From an uncultured Burkholderiales bacterium (GTDB taxonomy: Bacteria; Pseudomonadota; Gammaproteobacteria; Burkholderiales; Burkholderiaceae_C), in contig CAIMVC010000043.1 of assembly GCA_903844825.1 (NCBI GenBank), positions 1 to 47,481 of the forward strand: DNA of 47,481 nucleotides, read 5' to 3'. This document shows, one piece after another, positions 28,955 to 40,146 of this stretch; within the stretch, counting starts at the first letter, position 1, and each line of letters opens with the position of its first letter. The position numbers and the translations under genes were made by a program. The notes under the pieces are model-generated. The model was not told the DNA's origin. It did not search any database and saw nothing but the letters and a program-made list of their open reading frames with translations.

Positions 28955-30091
28955 TCAATTGGTCAGCGCAGATTTCTTGCCGTCCTTGTAGACGTACAAG
29001 GTGATCGCCGGGTTTTTGAGCTCGCCGTTGCCTTCAAACGCGATGGTGGTGGTCACGCCCTTGAAGTTGGTTTTGATCAACTCGGGGGTGTAGACCTTGG
29101 GGTCGGTCGACTTGGCACGCTTCATGGCGTCGACCAGCACGAAGGTCGCGTCGTAGGTGTAGGGGCTGTAGACCTGGAACTGGGCAGGGTATTTGGCGTC
29201 GTAACGCTTTTTCCAGGCATCGCCGCCGGGCATCTTGGCCAGCGAAGCGCCGCCTTCGGCGCAGATCACGTTTTCAAGCGTCTTGGCGCCCGCGGCCAGT
29301 TTGGCCAGTTCCAGGGTGCAGAAGCCGTCGCCGCCGAAGTACTTGACTTTGCTCATTCCCAGTTGCTCCATCTGGCGCAGCATCGGGCCGGCCTGTGGGT
29401 CCATGCCGCCGAAGAACACGGCATCGGGTGCCTTGGCCTTGATGGCGGTCAGGATGGCCATGAAATCGGTGGCTTTGTCGGTGGTGAACTGCTCGTCAAC
29501 GATCTGCATGCCCTTTTGCTGGGCGGTCTTTTTGAACACTTCAGCCACGCCCTGGCCGTAGGCCGTACGGTCGTCTATGATGGCAACTTTCTTGAGCTTG
29601 AGGTTGTCGGCTGCATAAAACGCCAGGCCAGCGCCCAGAGCGTTGTCGTTGGCAATGATACGGAAGGTGGTCTTGTAGCCGGGCTTGGTCAGGTTGGGGT
29701 TGGTGGCGGCGCCGGTGACGTGCGGGATACCGCAGTCGTTGTAGACCTTGGCGGCGGGGATGGTGGTGCCCGAATTGAGGTGACCCACCACGCCGGCGAC
29801 CTTGGAGTCGCACAGTTTTTGTGCCGCGGCGGTGCCCTGTTTTGGATCAGCGGCATCGTCTTCGGCGACGATTTCGAACTTGATCTTCTTGCCGCCGATG
29901 ACGATGTTTTGCCCATTGAGGTCTTCAATGGCCATGCGAACACCGTTTTCGTTGTCCTTGCCGTAGTGAGCCTGGGCGCCCGAAACAGGTGCCACGTGAC
30001 CGATTTTGACCACCTGAGTGTCCTGGGCGTGCGTCAGGCCAGCGACCAGGGTCAGGACGGCTGCTGCGCTTAGTTTGAGTTTAAGTTGCAT
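28955..30091 (-). CDS. Branched-chain amino acid ABC transporter substrate-binding protein (LivJ/LivK-like)
   Basis: VVKIGHVAPVSGAQAHYGKDNENGVRMAIEDLNGQNIVIGGKKIKFEIVAEDDAADPKQGTAAAQKL. Confidence 0.93.
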   Translation of the reverse strand: MQLKLKLSAAAVLTLVAGLTHAQDTQVVKIGHVAPVSGAQAHYGKDNENGVRMAIEDLNGQNIVIGGKKIKFEIVAEDDAADPKQGTAAAQKLCDSKVAGVVGHLNSGTTIPAAKVYNDCGIPHVTGAATNPNLTKPGYKTTFRIIANDNALGAGLAFYAADNLKLKKVAIIDDRTAYGQGVAEVFKKTAQQKGMQIVDEQFTTDKATDFMAILTAIKAKAPDAVFFGGMDPQAGPMLRQMEQLGMSKVKYFGGDGFCTLELAKLAAGAKTLENVICAEGGASLAKMPGGDAWKKRYDAKYPAQFQVYSPYTYDATFVLVDAMKRAKSTDPKVYTPELIKTNFKGVTTTIAFEGNGELKNPAITLYVYKDGKKSALTN

Positions 30092-30317
30092 AAGTACTCC
30101 GGTTTATAAAAAAGATCAAAGATAAAAGTGTTTTAGCCAAAACAGCAGTTCTGCTAAACGGCGCAAAGATAACGCAATTTCCAGACCCGGACCATAGCGT
30201 GACCCCTAAGAAGCAAGGTCTATTAGCTGCGGCACGAGCGCAGCAGCTGCGCTGATGTAATCGTTTTGAGCAGCCTGGCGCGGCGCTAAGGAAGACTCAA
30301 GAAAAGTACTTAAGTAG

Positions 30318-30754
30318 TCATTGCGGACGTGAAACGCTTTTGGCCAGATCGTGCCGCTTGAGCGCATAACCACGATCGGCGTAGTGTTTCCAACGGCGCC
30401 GGCCGGCCTGCACGTCCTCCGGGTCCTGGCTGACAACTTCGATGAAGCGCTCAAATCGCTCAATACCCTCGGGAACACCAGCGCCCAGGTTGACCAACAC
30501 GCCATAGTCGGTCTGACCCGCCAGCGTTGCAGCCAGCAGCACCGGCGAGGCGGCCAGGGTCGCGGCCGGGGCTTGGCTGCGGCAGTGCGGCACAAAGTCG
30601 GTGGTCGAAAAAGTCCACAGCAAAGGGTCCAGCTGTGTCAGCGTTTCGGGTTCAGCCAGCACGATGATGCGAGCGCCCGTGGCATACGCCTTTTTCAGCA
30701 GACGACAGCTGTGGGCGAGCTTGTCGCCCACATTGAAGTGAAACTCGACCTCGG

Positions 30755-30758
<4 letters not shown>
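30318..30758 (-). CDS. holC: DNA polymerase III subunit chi
   Basis: EVEFHFNVGDKLAHSCRLLKKAYATGARIIVLAEPETLTQLDPLLWTFSTTDFVPHC; downstream of pepA with ATGA overlap. Confidence 0.92.
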
Positions 30759-32347
<1,589 letters not shown>

Positions 32348-32389
32348 AATTGAGTCTGGCAAGCCGTAGCAAAAGCAAATAGTCTCTCA

Positions 32390-33538
32390 ATGTTATTCCA
32401 ATCTTCGATACGCAAAGAGCTGGCTCGCAGTTTTGGCGCCACACTGGTAGTGCTGGTCACCATCATTTTGACTATTGTGCTGATTCGCACGCTGGGCCAA
32501 GCCTCCCGGGGCTCGTTCAATCCGCAGGACGTCATGCTGGTCATGGCCTATGCCACGCTGGGTCGCCTGCCGACCATCCTGACGCTGTCGCTGTTCATCG
32601 CCATGGTCAGCACCTTGTCTCGCATGTACCGCGACAGCGAAATGGTGGTGTGGTTTGTCAGCGGGCGGGGTCTGGCGAGCTTTCTGGGGCCCCTTTTCCG
32701 CTTTGCCTGGCCGGTGTTGCTTGTCATCGCTGTGTCGTCGCTGTGGGTCTGGCCATGGAGCAACCAGAAAACGCTGGAAATGAAGGACCGCTATGAACAG
32801 CGCAGCGACCTGGACCGCGTGGCACCGGGGCAATTTCAGGAGTCATCGGACGGTAACCGGGTCTTTTTCATTGACCGCAACTCGGCCAACAGCCAAGGCA
32901 GCGACATCTTCATCGCCAGCACCGACAACGGCAGGCATTCGGTCACCACCGCCCGCGCCGGGCGCATCGAGCGCGTCGACGGGGCTCAGGTGCTGACCCT
33001 CGAAAAAGGCCAGCGGCTCGAATTTTCAGAGGGCAACATCGGAGCCGTACCCCTGAGACTGAGCGACTTCGACACCTACACCGCACGTATTGGCAGCGAA
33101 GGGCCGCTGGTGCCCGACCTGCAGCAGGCCAAGTCCGTGCCAACGCTTGAGCTGGCCGCGTCGACCCGTCGCAACTATCTGGGTGAGCTGGCCTGGCGGC
33201 TGGGGCTGGCGCTGGCCGCGGTCAATTTCGTGGTCATGGCGACTGCCCTGGCCAGCGTCAACCCCAGGGCGGGCCGCAGCAGCAACCTGATTTTTGTGCT
33301 TTTTGCGTTCTTGCTTTACAGCAACCTGATCAACCTCGGGCAAAACTGGATCTCGGTGGGCCTGGTCAACTTTGGCACCCTGCTGCTGGCTCTGCACGGC
33401 GGGGTTCTGCTGCTAAGCCTGCTCTGGCTGGGCAAGCGACATCTGGGCTGGACCTTGCGCGGCTCGCCGGGCAAGTGGGCCGGCCGTTGGAGCAACCCGT
33501 CCGCCAGCAAGCGGGCAAGCGAGCGGGCCGGGTCATGA
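32390..33538 (+). CDS. lptF: LPS export ABC transporter permease LptF
   Basis: MLFQSSIRKELARSFGATLVVLVTIILTIVLIRTLGQASRG; DSEMVVWFVSGRG; divergent from pepA. Confidence 0.93.
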   Translation: MLFQSSIRKELARSFGATLVVLVTIILTIVLIRTLGQASRGSFNPQDVMLVMAYATLGRLPTILTLSLFIAMVSTLSRMYRDSEMVVWFVSGRGLASFLGPLFRFAWPVLLVIAVSSLWVWPWSNQKTLEMKDRYEQRSDLDRVAPGQFQESSDGNRVFFIDRNSANSQGSDIFIASTDNGRHSVTTARAGRIERVDGAQVLTLEKGQRLEFSEGNIGAVPLRLSDFDTYTARIGSEGPLVPDLQQAKSVPTLELAASTRRNYLGELAWRLGLALAAVNFVVMATALASVNPRAGRSSNLIFVLFAFLLYSNLINLGQNWISVGLVNFGTLLLALHGGVLLLSLLWLGKRHLGWTLRGSPGKWAGRWSNPSASKRASERAGS

Positions 33539-34695
33539 AGTCCATCCGGAAACTCATTTACGGGGAAGCGCTGAGCTCCATTGCCGCGGTCACATTGGGC
33601 TTTTTGGCGCTGTTTTTCTTTTTTGACCTGGTCGATGAGCTGCAGCATCTGGGCAAGGGCAACCTCGTCGAGGGCACCACTTACCAATTGCGGCACGCCC
33701 TGCTGTACGTGGGTCTTCTGGTGCCGGGCCGGCTCTATGAGCTGCTGCCAATTTCGGTGCTGATTGGCACCATTTTTGTCATGGCCCGCCTGGCGCAGAG
33801 CTCTGAGTACACCATCTTGCGCACCAGCGGCCTGGGCCCCTGGCGGGCACTGAGGCTTTTGGCCAGCATGGGCGGCTTGTTTGTTCTGCTGAGTTTTGGC
33901 GTGGGCGACTACCTGGTGCCTGCCGCCGACCGGGTTTCGCAGCAGATCAAGGCGCATTTTCAGGGCAGCATCACGGTCGGGCGCACCGGCGCCTGGCTGC
34001 GCGAAAAGCAGGGCTCGCGCAGTTTTGTGGTCAATGTCAAGTCGCTCAGTCCCAGCAATGAGTTGCAAGCTGTCCAGGTCTTCGAGTTTGACCCGCAAGG
34101 GCTGGTGGTGTCGGTCACGCAGGCGGCCAGCGCCAGCATTGCGGACGACGAAGCCTGGCTGCTCAAGGACAGCCTGCGCACCGAATTCGAGCCCGCCGCA
34201 GCGGGCTCAGACGCTGCGGGGAAGGTGAGCGACAAGGCCACGCCGAACAACGCGGGCGTGGTCCGCCGCACGCGCGCCGAGACCCTGCGCTGGTCGACCG
34301 GCATCAGCAACGAAATGGTTTCGGTGGCACTGCTCAAGCCCGACCGCATGCGCACGCTGGACCTCTTTACCTATATCCGTCATCTGCAGGCCAACGGCCA
34401 GAGCGCACAGCGCTACGAGATCGAGTTCTGGAAAAAAGTGTTCTACCCGATGAGCTGCCTGGTGATGGTGGTGCTGGCCTTGCCCTTTGCCTACATGCAC
34501 TTTCGCGCTGGTGGCACCGCCTCCTACGTCTTCGGTGGCGTCATGATTGGCATCAGCTTCTTTTTGCTCAACAACCTGTTTGGCTACGTCGGTAACCTGC
34601 AGAACTGGGAACCTTGGCTGGCGGCGGCGGCCCCCGGCTTGCTGTACTCGGCCATATCACTCACCGCCTTTGGCTGGCTGGTGCTTAGGCGCTAG
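33535..34695 (+). CDS. lptG: LPS export ABC transporter permease LptG
   Basis: ALSSIAAVTLGFLALFFFFDLVDEL; SSEYTILRTSGLGPWRALRLL; ATGA overlap with lptF. Confidence 0.93.
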   Translation: MKSIRKLIYGEALSSIAAVTLGFLALFFFFDLVDELQHLGKGNLVEGTTYQLRHALLYVGLLVPGRLYELLPISVLIGTIFVMARLAQSSEYTILRTSGLGPWRALRLLASMGGLFVLLSFGVGDYLVPAADRVSQQIKAHFQGSITVGRTGAWLREKQGSRSFVVNVKSLSPSNELQAVQVFEFDPQGLVVSVTQAASASIADDEAWLLKDSLRTEFEPAAAGSDAAGKVSDKATPNNAGVVRRTRAETLRWSTGISNEMVSVALLKPDRMRTLDLFTYIRHLQANGQSAQRYEIEFWKKVFYPMSCLVMVVLALPFAYMHFRAGGTASYVFGGVMIGISFFLLNNLFGYVGNLQNWEPWLAAAAPGLLYSAISLTAFGWLVLRR

Positions 34696-34731
34696 CTGGG
34701 CCGGGCCGCCTTCAACTTCAACCACAACGCC

Positions 34732-35091
34732 ATGACATCAGCCATTATTTTGTTCGCGCACGGCTCCCGTGACCCCCTGTGGCGCCTGCCGATCGAGGCC
34801 GTTGCCACCGAAATCCGCAGGCGCGACCCGGCCGCCCTCGTCAGCTGCGCCTACCTTGAGTTGTGCCTGCCCAGCTTGCCCGATGCGGCAGCCGCGCTGG
34901 TCGCCCAAGGCGCCGCGCGGATCAAGGTCTTCCCCCTTTTCCTGGGCGTGGGCAAGCACGCCCGCGAGGACCTGCCGTTGTTGATCGCCGAGCTGCGCAG
35001 CCGCTATCCGGCGCTGCAACTCGACTTGCTGCCGACAGCGGGCGAGTCAGCCCAACTCACCGCCTTGATGGCCGATATCGCGCTGGCTTAA
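34732..35091 (+). CDS. CbiX/SirB-like sirohydrochlorin/cobalt chelatase family protein
   Basis: ILFAHGSRDPLWRLPIEAV; AYLELCLPSLPDAAAALVAQGAARIKVFPLFLGVGKHAREDLP. Confidence 0.9.
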   Translation: MTSAIILFAHGSRDPLWRLPIEAVATEIRRRDPAALVSCAYLELCLPSLPDAAAALVAQGAARIKVFPLFLGVGKHAREDLPLLIAELRSRYPALQLDLLPTAGESAQLTALMADIALA

Positions 35092-35198
35092 AGGAAAGCG
35101 GCCGGTTTTGGGCGCAATTTCAGACGCAGGAGCACGGGCTCTTAGCGCCTTGCGGGCATAATGAACCGCTGAAACTGTCGCCATTTGGCATATCCCAC

Positions 35199-36143
35199 AT
35201 GAATCTTCATCAATTCCGATTTGTTCAGGAAGCGGTGCGCCGCAACCTCAACCTGACCGAGACCGCCAAGGCCTTGCACACCTCGCAGCCAGGGGTCTCC
35301 AAGGCCATCATCGAGCTGGAGGAAGAACTCGGCGTCGAGATCTTCGCGCGTCACGGTAAGCGCCTCAAGCGCGTCACCGAGCCGGGCCAGCATGTGCTCA
35401 AAAGCATCGAGCTGATCATGCGCGAAGTCGGCAACCTCAAGCGCATTGGCGAGCAATTTTCGGCCCAGGACAGCGGCACCTTGTCGATCGCCACCACGCA
35501 CACCCAGGCGCGCTACGTCCTGCCGCAGCCCGTGGCGCGCTTGCGCGAGGCCTTCCCCAAGGTCAACGTGAGCTTGCACCAGGGCTCGCCCGACCAGGTG
35601 GCACGCATGGTGATCGACGAAGTCGCCGAAATCGGCATTGCCACCGAGTCGCTGACCCAGTATGCCGAGCTGGTCACCCTGCCCTGCTACGAATGGCAGC
35701 ATGTGCTGGTGATGCCGGCAGACCACCCGCTGGCGCGGCAGACCGCCATCACGCTCGAAGAGCTGGCTGAGCAGCCGCTAATTACCTACCACCCCTCGTT
35801 CACCGGCCGCACCCGCATTGACGAGGCCTTCGCTGCCAAGCGACTGCAGCCGCGCATCGCGCTCGAAGCCATCGACTCGGACGTCATCAAGACCTATGTG
35901 CGGCTGGGCCTGGGCGTGGGCATCGTGGCCGAAATGGCGCTACGCGACGACGGCACCAATTCCGACCTGGTGACGCTGCCCGCCGGCCCCTTGTTTGGCA
36001 TGAACGTGGCGCGTGTGGCCTTCAAACGCAGCGCCTACCTGCGCAACTTTGTCTACAAGTTCGCGGAGCTGGTGAGCCACAAACTCAGTCGCGACGCCAT
36101 CATCAAGGCCATGTCAGGCCACTTCAACGACCACGAGGTTTAA
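35199..36143 (+). CDS. cysB: CysB-family LysR transcriptional regulator
   Basis: MNLHQFRFVQEAVRRNLNLTETAKALHTSQPGVSKAIIELEEELGVEIFARHGKRLKRVTEPG. ATG at 35199; the ORF-track start at 34863 overlaps the upstream gene and is rejected. Confidence 0.9.
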   Translation: MNLHQFRFVQEAVRRNLNLTETAKALHTSQPGVSKAIIELEEELGVEIFARHGKRLKRVTEPGQHVLKSIELIMREVGNLKRIGEQFSAQDSGTLSIATTHTQARYVLPQPVARLREAFPKVNVSLHQGSPDQVARMVIDEVAEIGIATESLTQYAELVTLPCYEWQHVLVMPADHPLARQTAITLEELAEQPLITYHPSFTGRTRIDEAFAAKRLQPRIALEAIDSDVIKTYVRLGLGVGIVAEMALRDDGTNSDLVTLPAGPLFGMNVARVAFKRSAYLRNFVYKFAELVSHKLSRDAIIKAMSGHFNDHEV

Positions 36144-36147
36144 ACCC

Positions 36148-37335
36148 ATGACCGCTACTTCATCAGCCGTTCGAGAACACACCCCTGCGCTGCAAAGCCG
36201 CCTGCCCAACGTGGGCACCACCATCTTTACGGTGATGTCGGCGCTGGCCACCGAAAAGAACGCCGTCAACCTGGGTCAGGGCTTTCCCGACTTTGCCTGC
36301 GACCCGGCCCTGGTCAATGCGGTGACCGATGCCATGCAACGCGGCCTGAACCAATACCCGCCCATGACGGGCGTGCCGGTGCTGCGCGAGGCGATTGCCG
36401 CCAAGATCGAAAAACTCCACGCGCGCCACTACGACTCGACCACTGAAATCACCGTCACCGCCGGCGCCACGCAAGCCATCATCACCGCCATCCTGGCCAT
36501 CGTGCACCCGGGGGACGAAGTCATTGTGCTCGAGCCCTGCTACGACAGCTACGTGCCCAATATCGAGCTGGCCGGCGGCACCGTGGTGCGTGTGCCGCTG
36601 ACCCCGGGCACCTTCCGGCCCGACTTCGACAAGATTGCCGCCGCCATGAGCAGCCGCACGCGGGCCATCATCATCAACTCGCCGCACAACCCCAGTGCCA
36701 CGGTCTGGACCCGCGCCGAGATGCTTGCGCTGCAAGACCTGCTGGCGCCCACCGACATCTTGCTGATCAGCGACGAGGTCTACGAGCACATGGTGTTCGA
36801 CGCCGCCCAGGGCCACGAACACCAAAGCGCGGTCCGCTTTCCCGGACTGGCCGCGCGAGCCTTCATTGTCAGCAGCTTTGGCAAGACCTACCACGTCACG
36901 GGCTGGAAGGTCGGCTACGTAGCCGCGCCGGCGGCGCTGTCGGCCGAGTTTCGCAAGGTGCACCAGTTCAACGTTTTCACCGTCAACACCCCGGTGCAGC
37001 ACGCCCTGGCCCAGTACATGTTGCAGCCGTCCGCCTACCTCGACCTGCCGGCGTTCTACCAACGCAAACGTGACCTGTTCAGGCAAGGCCTGGCCGCGAC
37101 CCGCTTCAAGCTGTTGCCCAGCGAAGGCACGTATTTCCAGTGCGTGGACATCTCCGACGTCAGCGATCTGGGCGAAGCCGAGTTCTGCCAATGGCTGACC
37201 CGCGAGATCGGTGTGGCCGCCATCCCCCTGTCAGCGTTCTACGGCAACGGCTTTGACCAGCGCGTGGTGCGTTTTTGCTTTGCCAAAAAAGACGAGACGC
37301 TGCAAACCGCGCTGGAGCGCCTGGCCAGGCTCTGA
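36148..37335 (+). CDS. PLP-dependent aminotransferase (methionine aminotransferase/YbdL-like)
   Basis: NLGQGFPDFACDPALVNAV; NSPHNPSATVWTRAEM; SSFGKTYHVTGWKVGYVAAP. Confidence 0.92.
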   Translation: MTATSSAVREHTPALQSRLPNVGTTIFTVMSALATEKNAVNLGQGFPDFACDPALVNAVTDAMQRGLNQYPPMTGVPVLREAIAAKIEKLHARHYDSTTEITVTAGATQAIITAILAIVHPGDEVIVLEPCYDSYVPNIELAGGTVVRVPLTPGTFRPDFDKIAAAMSSRTRAIIINSPHNPSATVWTRAEMLALQDLLAPTDILLISDEVYEHMVFDAAQGHEHQSAVRFPGLAARAFIVSSFGKTYHVTGWKVGYVAAPAALSAEFRKVHQFNVFTVNTPVQHALAQYMLQPSAYLDLPAFYQRKRDLFRQGLAATRFKLLPSEGTYFQCVDISDVSDLGEAEFCQWLTREIGVAAIPLSAFYGNGFDQRVVRFCFAKKDETLQTALERLARL

Positions 37336-37453
37336 GCGGAGCAGTCGCCACGGGGATGGTGAGCAATGGGTTGGACGCTCCCACCTAAAGGGCATCGTAA
37401 TGCGCCGAAGGGGGGATGTTGATCAACCACTTCAACAAACAGAAACGTCCGAT

Positions 37454-37671
37454 ATGAAGACTAAAGAGCTGGGCTCAATCTGGCTAAAAATGTCTTTCAA
37501 CCGCACGGAGTCAATGAGTTTGGCAAGGCCGTCATTCAACAGCAGATCCGGCGCGACCCGATGGCCGAGCTCTTTATGAATCTGCCTTCTTGCCGCCGGG
37601 CAGTAGGGGCACGAACGTTTGGCGAATCGATTGACGCGGCGTCCGCCGCTGCATGGCGGCAGCCGAGCTGA
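37454..37671 (+). pseudogene. Truncated, frameshifted IS110-family transposase N-terminus
   Basis: ATG at 37454 reads MKTKELGSIWLK; then in frame 1 from 37477 NLAKNVFQPHGVNEFGKAVIQQQIRRDPMAELFMNLPSC, matching the IS110 DEDD transposase N-terminus (DLAKNVFQ-HGV-E-GK). The frame changes between the two segments and homology is lost after about 37600. Confidence 0.75.
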
Positions 37672-38754
37672 TCAGACTGGCGCGACAGGTCGCCCCATCA
37701 ATTGCTCGAAGCGCCTTGCGAACAGTGGCCAGACTTGCGGGTTGATCAGACGCGAAGGGCGCTGACCACCGGCAACCTGTATCAGTTGTGTTGCCGCCAG
37801 GGTGGCCATCTCGCGACGTGCGTCAAGGCTAACGCCTGCCGTATGGTGGGTGGCAATGACTTGGTCCAGCGACAGCAGCGGATGCGTCGCCTCGGGCGGC
37901 TCGGCCGTCCATACATCGAGGCCGGCACCACGCAAGTGGCCGGACCGCAGCGCCTCGAACAAGGCAGCTTCATCATGAATTCCGCCGCGTGCCGTGGTGA
38001 TGAACAATGCACCCGGTTTCATGGCGGCAAACGTGGCTGCATTAAAAAGCCCTAGCGTTTGCTCGTCGCGGGGGCAGTGAACTGACACCACATCCGAGCC
38101 TGCCAGCAACTCTTCAAACGACACGGCCTTGGCACCCCGCTGCAAAATAGTTTGTTCGCTCAACAAGGGGTCGTAGGCCAGCACGTTCATACCAAAGGCC
38201 ATCGCCAGCTCAGCCACCAAGGACCCGATGTAGCCAATGCCAACCAGGCCTAGGGTACGTCCCCTCAACTCAAAACCCATGCCCTGCACCCGAGTGAAGT
38301 GCTCGCCACGGCGCAGGCGCCGATCGGACTCGGCCAGACGCTTGGCCAAGCCAAGCATCATGCCCAGGGTGTGCTCGGCTACCGCGCCAGCGTTGCTGCC
38401 GGCCTGGTTGACCACACACACACCCGCACGGGTGCAGGCGGCCACATCGACAGTGTCATAGCCGGCACCATAAGACGTCACGACCAGCAAATTGGGGCTG
38501 GCTTTGAGCAACTGTTCGCTCACGCGCCAGACATCGGGCAGATCGTCTTTAGCCGAGGACACATGGTAGGCGTGGGTTGTGGACATCGCCCGCATCACAG
38601 CATCATCCTGGCCAAAGGCCGAGAGAACCTGCAGGCTCAACCCGCTAGCGGCGCCGATCAGACTGTCGAACGTGAGGTGGTCTAACGGAAGATCGAGCCT
38701 CAAGACAGAAAAAACAGATTGCGTTGCAGTCGTGCGAGTAGATGCGGTGACCAT
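37672..38754 (-). CDS. D-2-hydroxyacid dehydrogenase (NAD-binding, phosphoglycerate dehydrogenase-like)
   Basis: GRTLGLVGIGYIGSLVAELAMAFGMNVLAYDP; SDVVSVHCPRDEQTLGLFNAATFAAMKPGALFITTARGGIHDEAAL. Confidence 0.9.
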   Translation of the reverse strand: MVTASTRTTATQSVFSVLRLDLPLDHLTFDSLIGAASGLSLQVLSAFGQDDAVMRAMSTTHAYHVSSAKDDLPDVWRVSEQLLKASPNLLVVTSYGAGYDTVDVAACTRAGVCVVNQAGSNAGAVAEHTLGMMLGLAKRLAESDRRLRRGEHFTRVQGMGFELRGRTLGLVGIGYIGSLVAELAMAFGMNVLAYDPLLSEQTILQRGAKAVSFEELLAGSDVVSVHCPRDEQTLGLFNAATFAAMKPGALFITTARGGIHDEAALFEALRSGHLRGAGLDVWTAEPPEATHPLLSLDQVIATHHTAGVSLDARREMATLAATQLIQVAGGQRPSRLINPQVWPLFARRFEQLMGRPVAPV

Positions 38755-39079
38755 GGATTACCCCGGGTGAGTGACTGACAATTATCTTCAGTTGATTCGG
38801 CTAGATAAGGGTGCTCGCAAAGCTAGGACGAACCTGACCTTGCCCCCGAGAAACGTATCCTGTTGGTGATGAAGCGCCACCGTGTGGTCTTGGCCTCGAG
38901 CTTGGCCCCCTGTGGGCAGCAACTGGCGCACGCCGGCGGTGTAATCCTGAGCATCACGCAGGTACTAGGAGCTTTGAGCGCGCGTCAGCGCCTCCTCCTA
39001 GGTGTTGGGCAGGCGGTTGCGCCCGTCGGCGGCCGACAAAGTGGCAACGGGCTGGAAGGCGGCTACCAAATGCCCACGA

Positions 39080-39124
39080 TGAAAAACCCCGATGCCGCTG
39101 CCCTGCGGCGCAGCCATCGGGGTT
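39080..39124 (-). terminator. Rho-independent terminator of the SapC-like gene
   Basis: Perfect arms AACCCCGATG (39085-39094) / CATCGGGGTT (39115-39124); on the minus strand the stem is followed by a T-run. Confidence 0.8.
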
Positions 39125-39135
39125 GCCCTGACGGC

Positions 39136-39918
39136 TTACTGCAGGGTTTCTTTGCTGCGGCGGCGGCTGCCCGTGGCGGCCTTGTCGTCGTCGACCGCTG
39201 CCACAGCGGCTACCGCTGCCGGCTTTTTCATGCTGGCCAGGCGCTCAATCTGCGACAGGGAAATCAGGTGCGCGTAAATCGCAGGCAGGTAACCCTTCTG
39301 GCGGATCTCGGCAAATTTGGCATCGCTGAAGTTGTTCAGGCGCTCTTCATTGATGACGTAGCAACCGGTGATGTTGCGCACCTGGTTGGCCGCGTTCACG
39401 CGCATGTTCAGCGGCGTCAACAGGTTGTTTTGCACCAAAAACTTGCTGAACTCATGGGTCATGGTGTCCATCTGCTGCAACTCGCCGAGGTAGCGCTTGA
39501 CGTTTTCGATCACCTGGGTCGGGTTGCCCTCCTCGTCGAACATGGCCGCGCCTTCGGTGTCGCTGAGCAGGTCACTGGCTTCGTCCACACACACGATGTA
39601 GCGGTCAGCCTCTGCGGCCTTGGTCAGGGCAAATGGGTAGCGGCGGATGATGGCCGGAATATAAGAGCCGGACCACTGACCTTCGCTGTCCACAAACAGG
39701 TTCTCCCCCGCGTCCAGCCCCATCAGGGCAACCGGGCGAAAGTCGTCATTGGCCTTGTCTTCCAGAAAGACCAGCGGATAAAGGGCCGCTGCCCGTGCAA
39801 ACTCGTGCACGGTGACATAAGCCACATGAAACTTCGATGCGAACTGAAAGTTGTTGCTGACGCGAATTTTTTTGCCAGCGTGACGATCTTTGTTAACGGG
39901 AACTACTTGTTCAAACAT
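39136..39918 (-). CDS. SapC family protein
   Basis: VSNNFQFASKFHVAYVTVHEFARAAALYPLVFLEDKANDDFRPVALMGLDAGENLFVDSEGQWSGSYIPAIIRRYPF, the SapC family pattern. Start MFEQVVPVNKDRHAGKKIRV at 39918. Confidence 0.9.
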   Translation of the reverse strand: MFEQVVPVNKDRHAGKKIRVSNNFQFASKFHVAYVTVHEFARAAALYPLVFLEDKANDDFRPVALMGLDAGENLFVDSEGQWSGSYIPAIIRRYPFALTKAAEADRYIVCVDEASDLLSDTEGAAMFDEEGNPTQVIENVKRYLGELQQMDTMTHEFSKFLVQNNLLTPLNMRVNAANQVRNITGCYVINEERLNNFSDAKFAEIRQKGYLPAIYAHLISLSQIERLASMKKPAAVAAVAAVDDDKAATGSRRRSKETLQ

Positions 39919-40146
39919 TTCTTTCTCCAGTGAAAAATCATTCAATACACCTGCCGCCCATCCGCCCCCCCGGTCCTCGGCACGAAAATGGGTCGCAGAA
40001 CTCCACAGTAGAGTTAGGCTCGGTGATAATAATTTTAACAATTTTGGCGGCAAATGCACGATCTTCGACAAATAGGAGACAAATCCGACATTTCTACCCC
40101 TTGTCACTCTTTCGAAGTCGTATTTGACTAAAAACAGCTCTTTTGC

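Noticed and set aside
30206-30595. 129-aa minus-strand ORF overlapping holC
   Set aside because: Out-of-frame product of holC DNA; only the short C-terminal part is outside holC and has no recognisable family.
38863-39933. 356-aa plus-strand ORF
   Set aside because: Mostly antisense to the SapC gene, which has recognisable family sequence and its own terminator.
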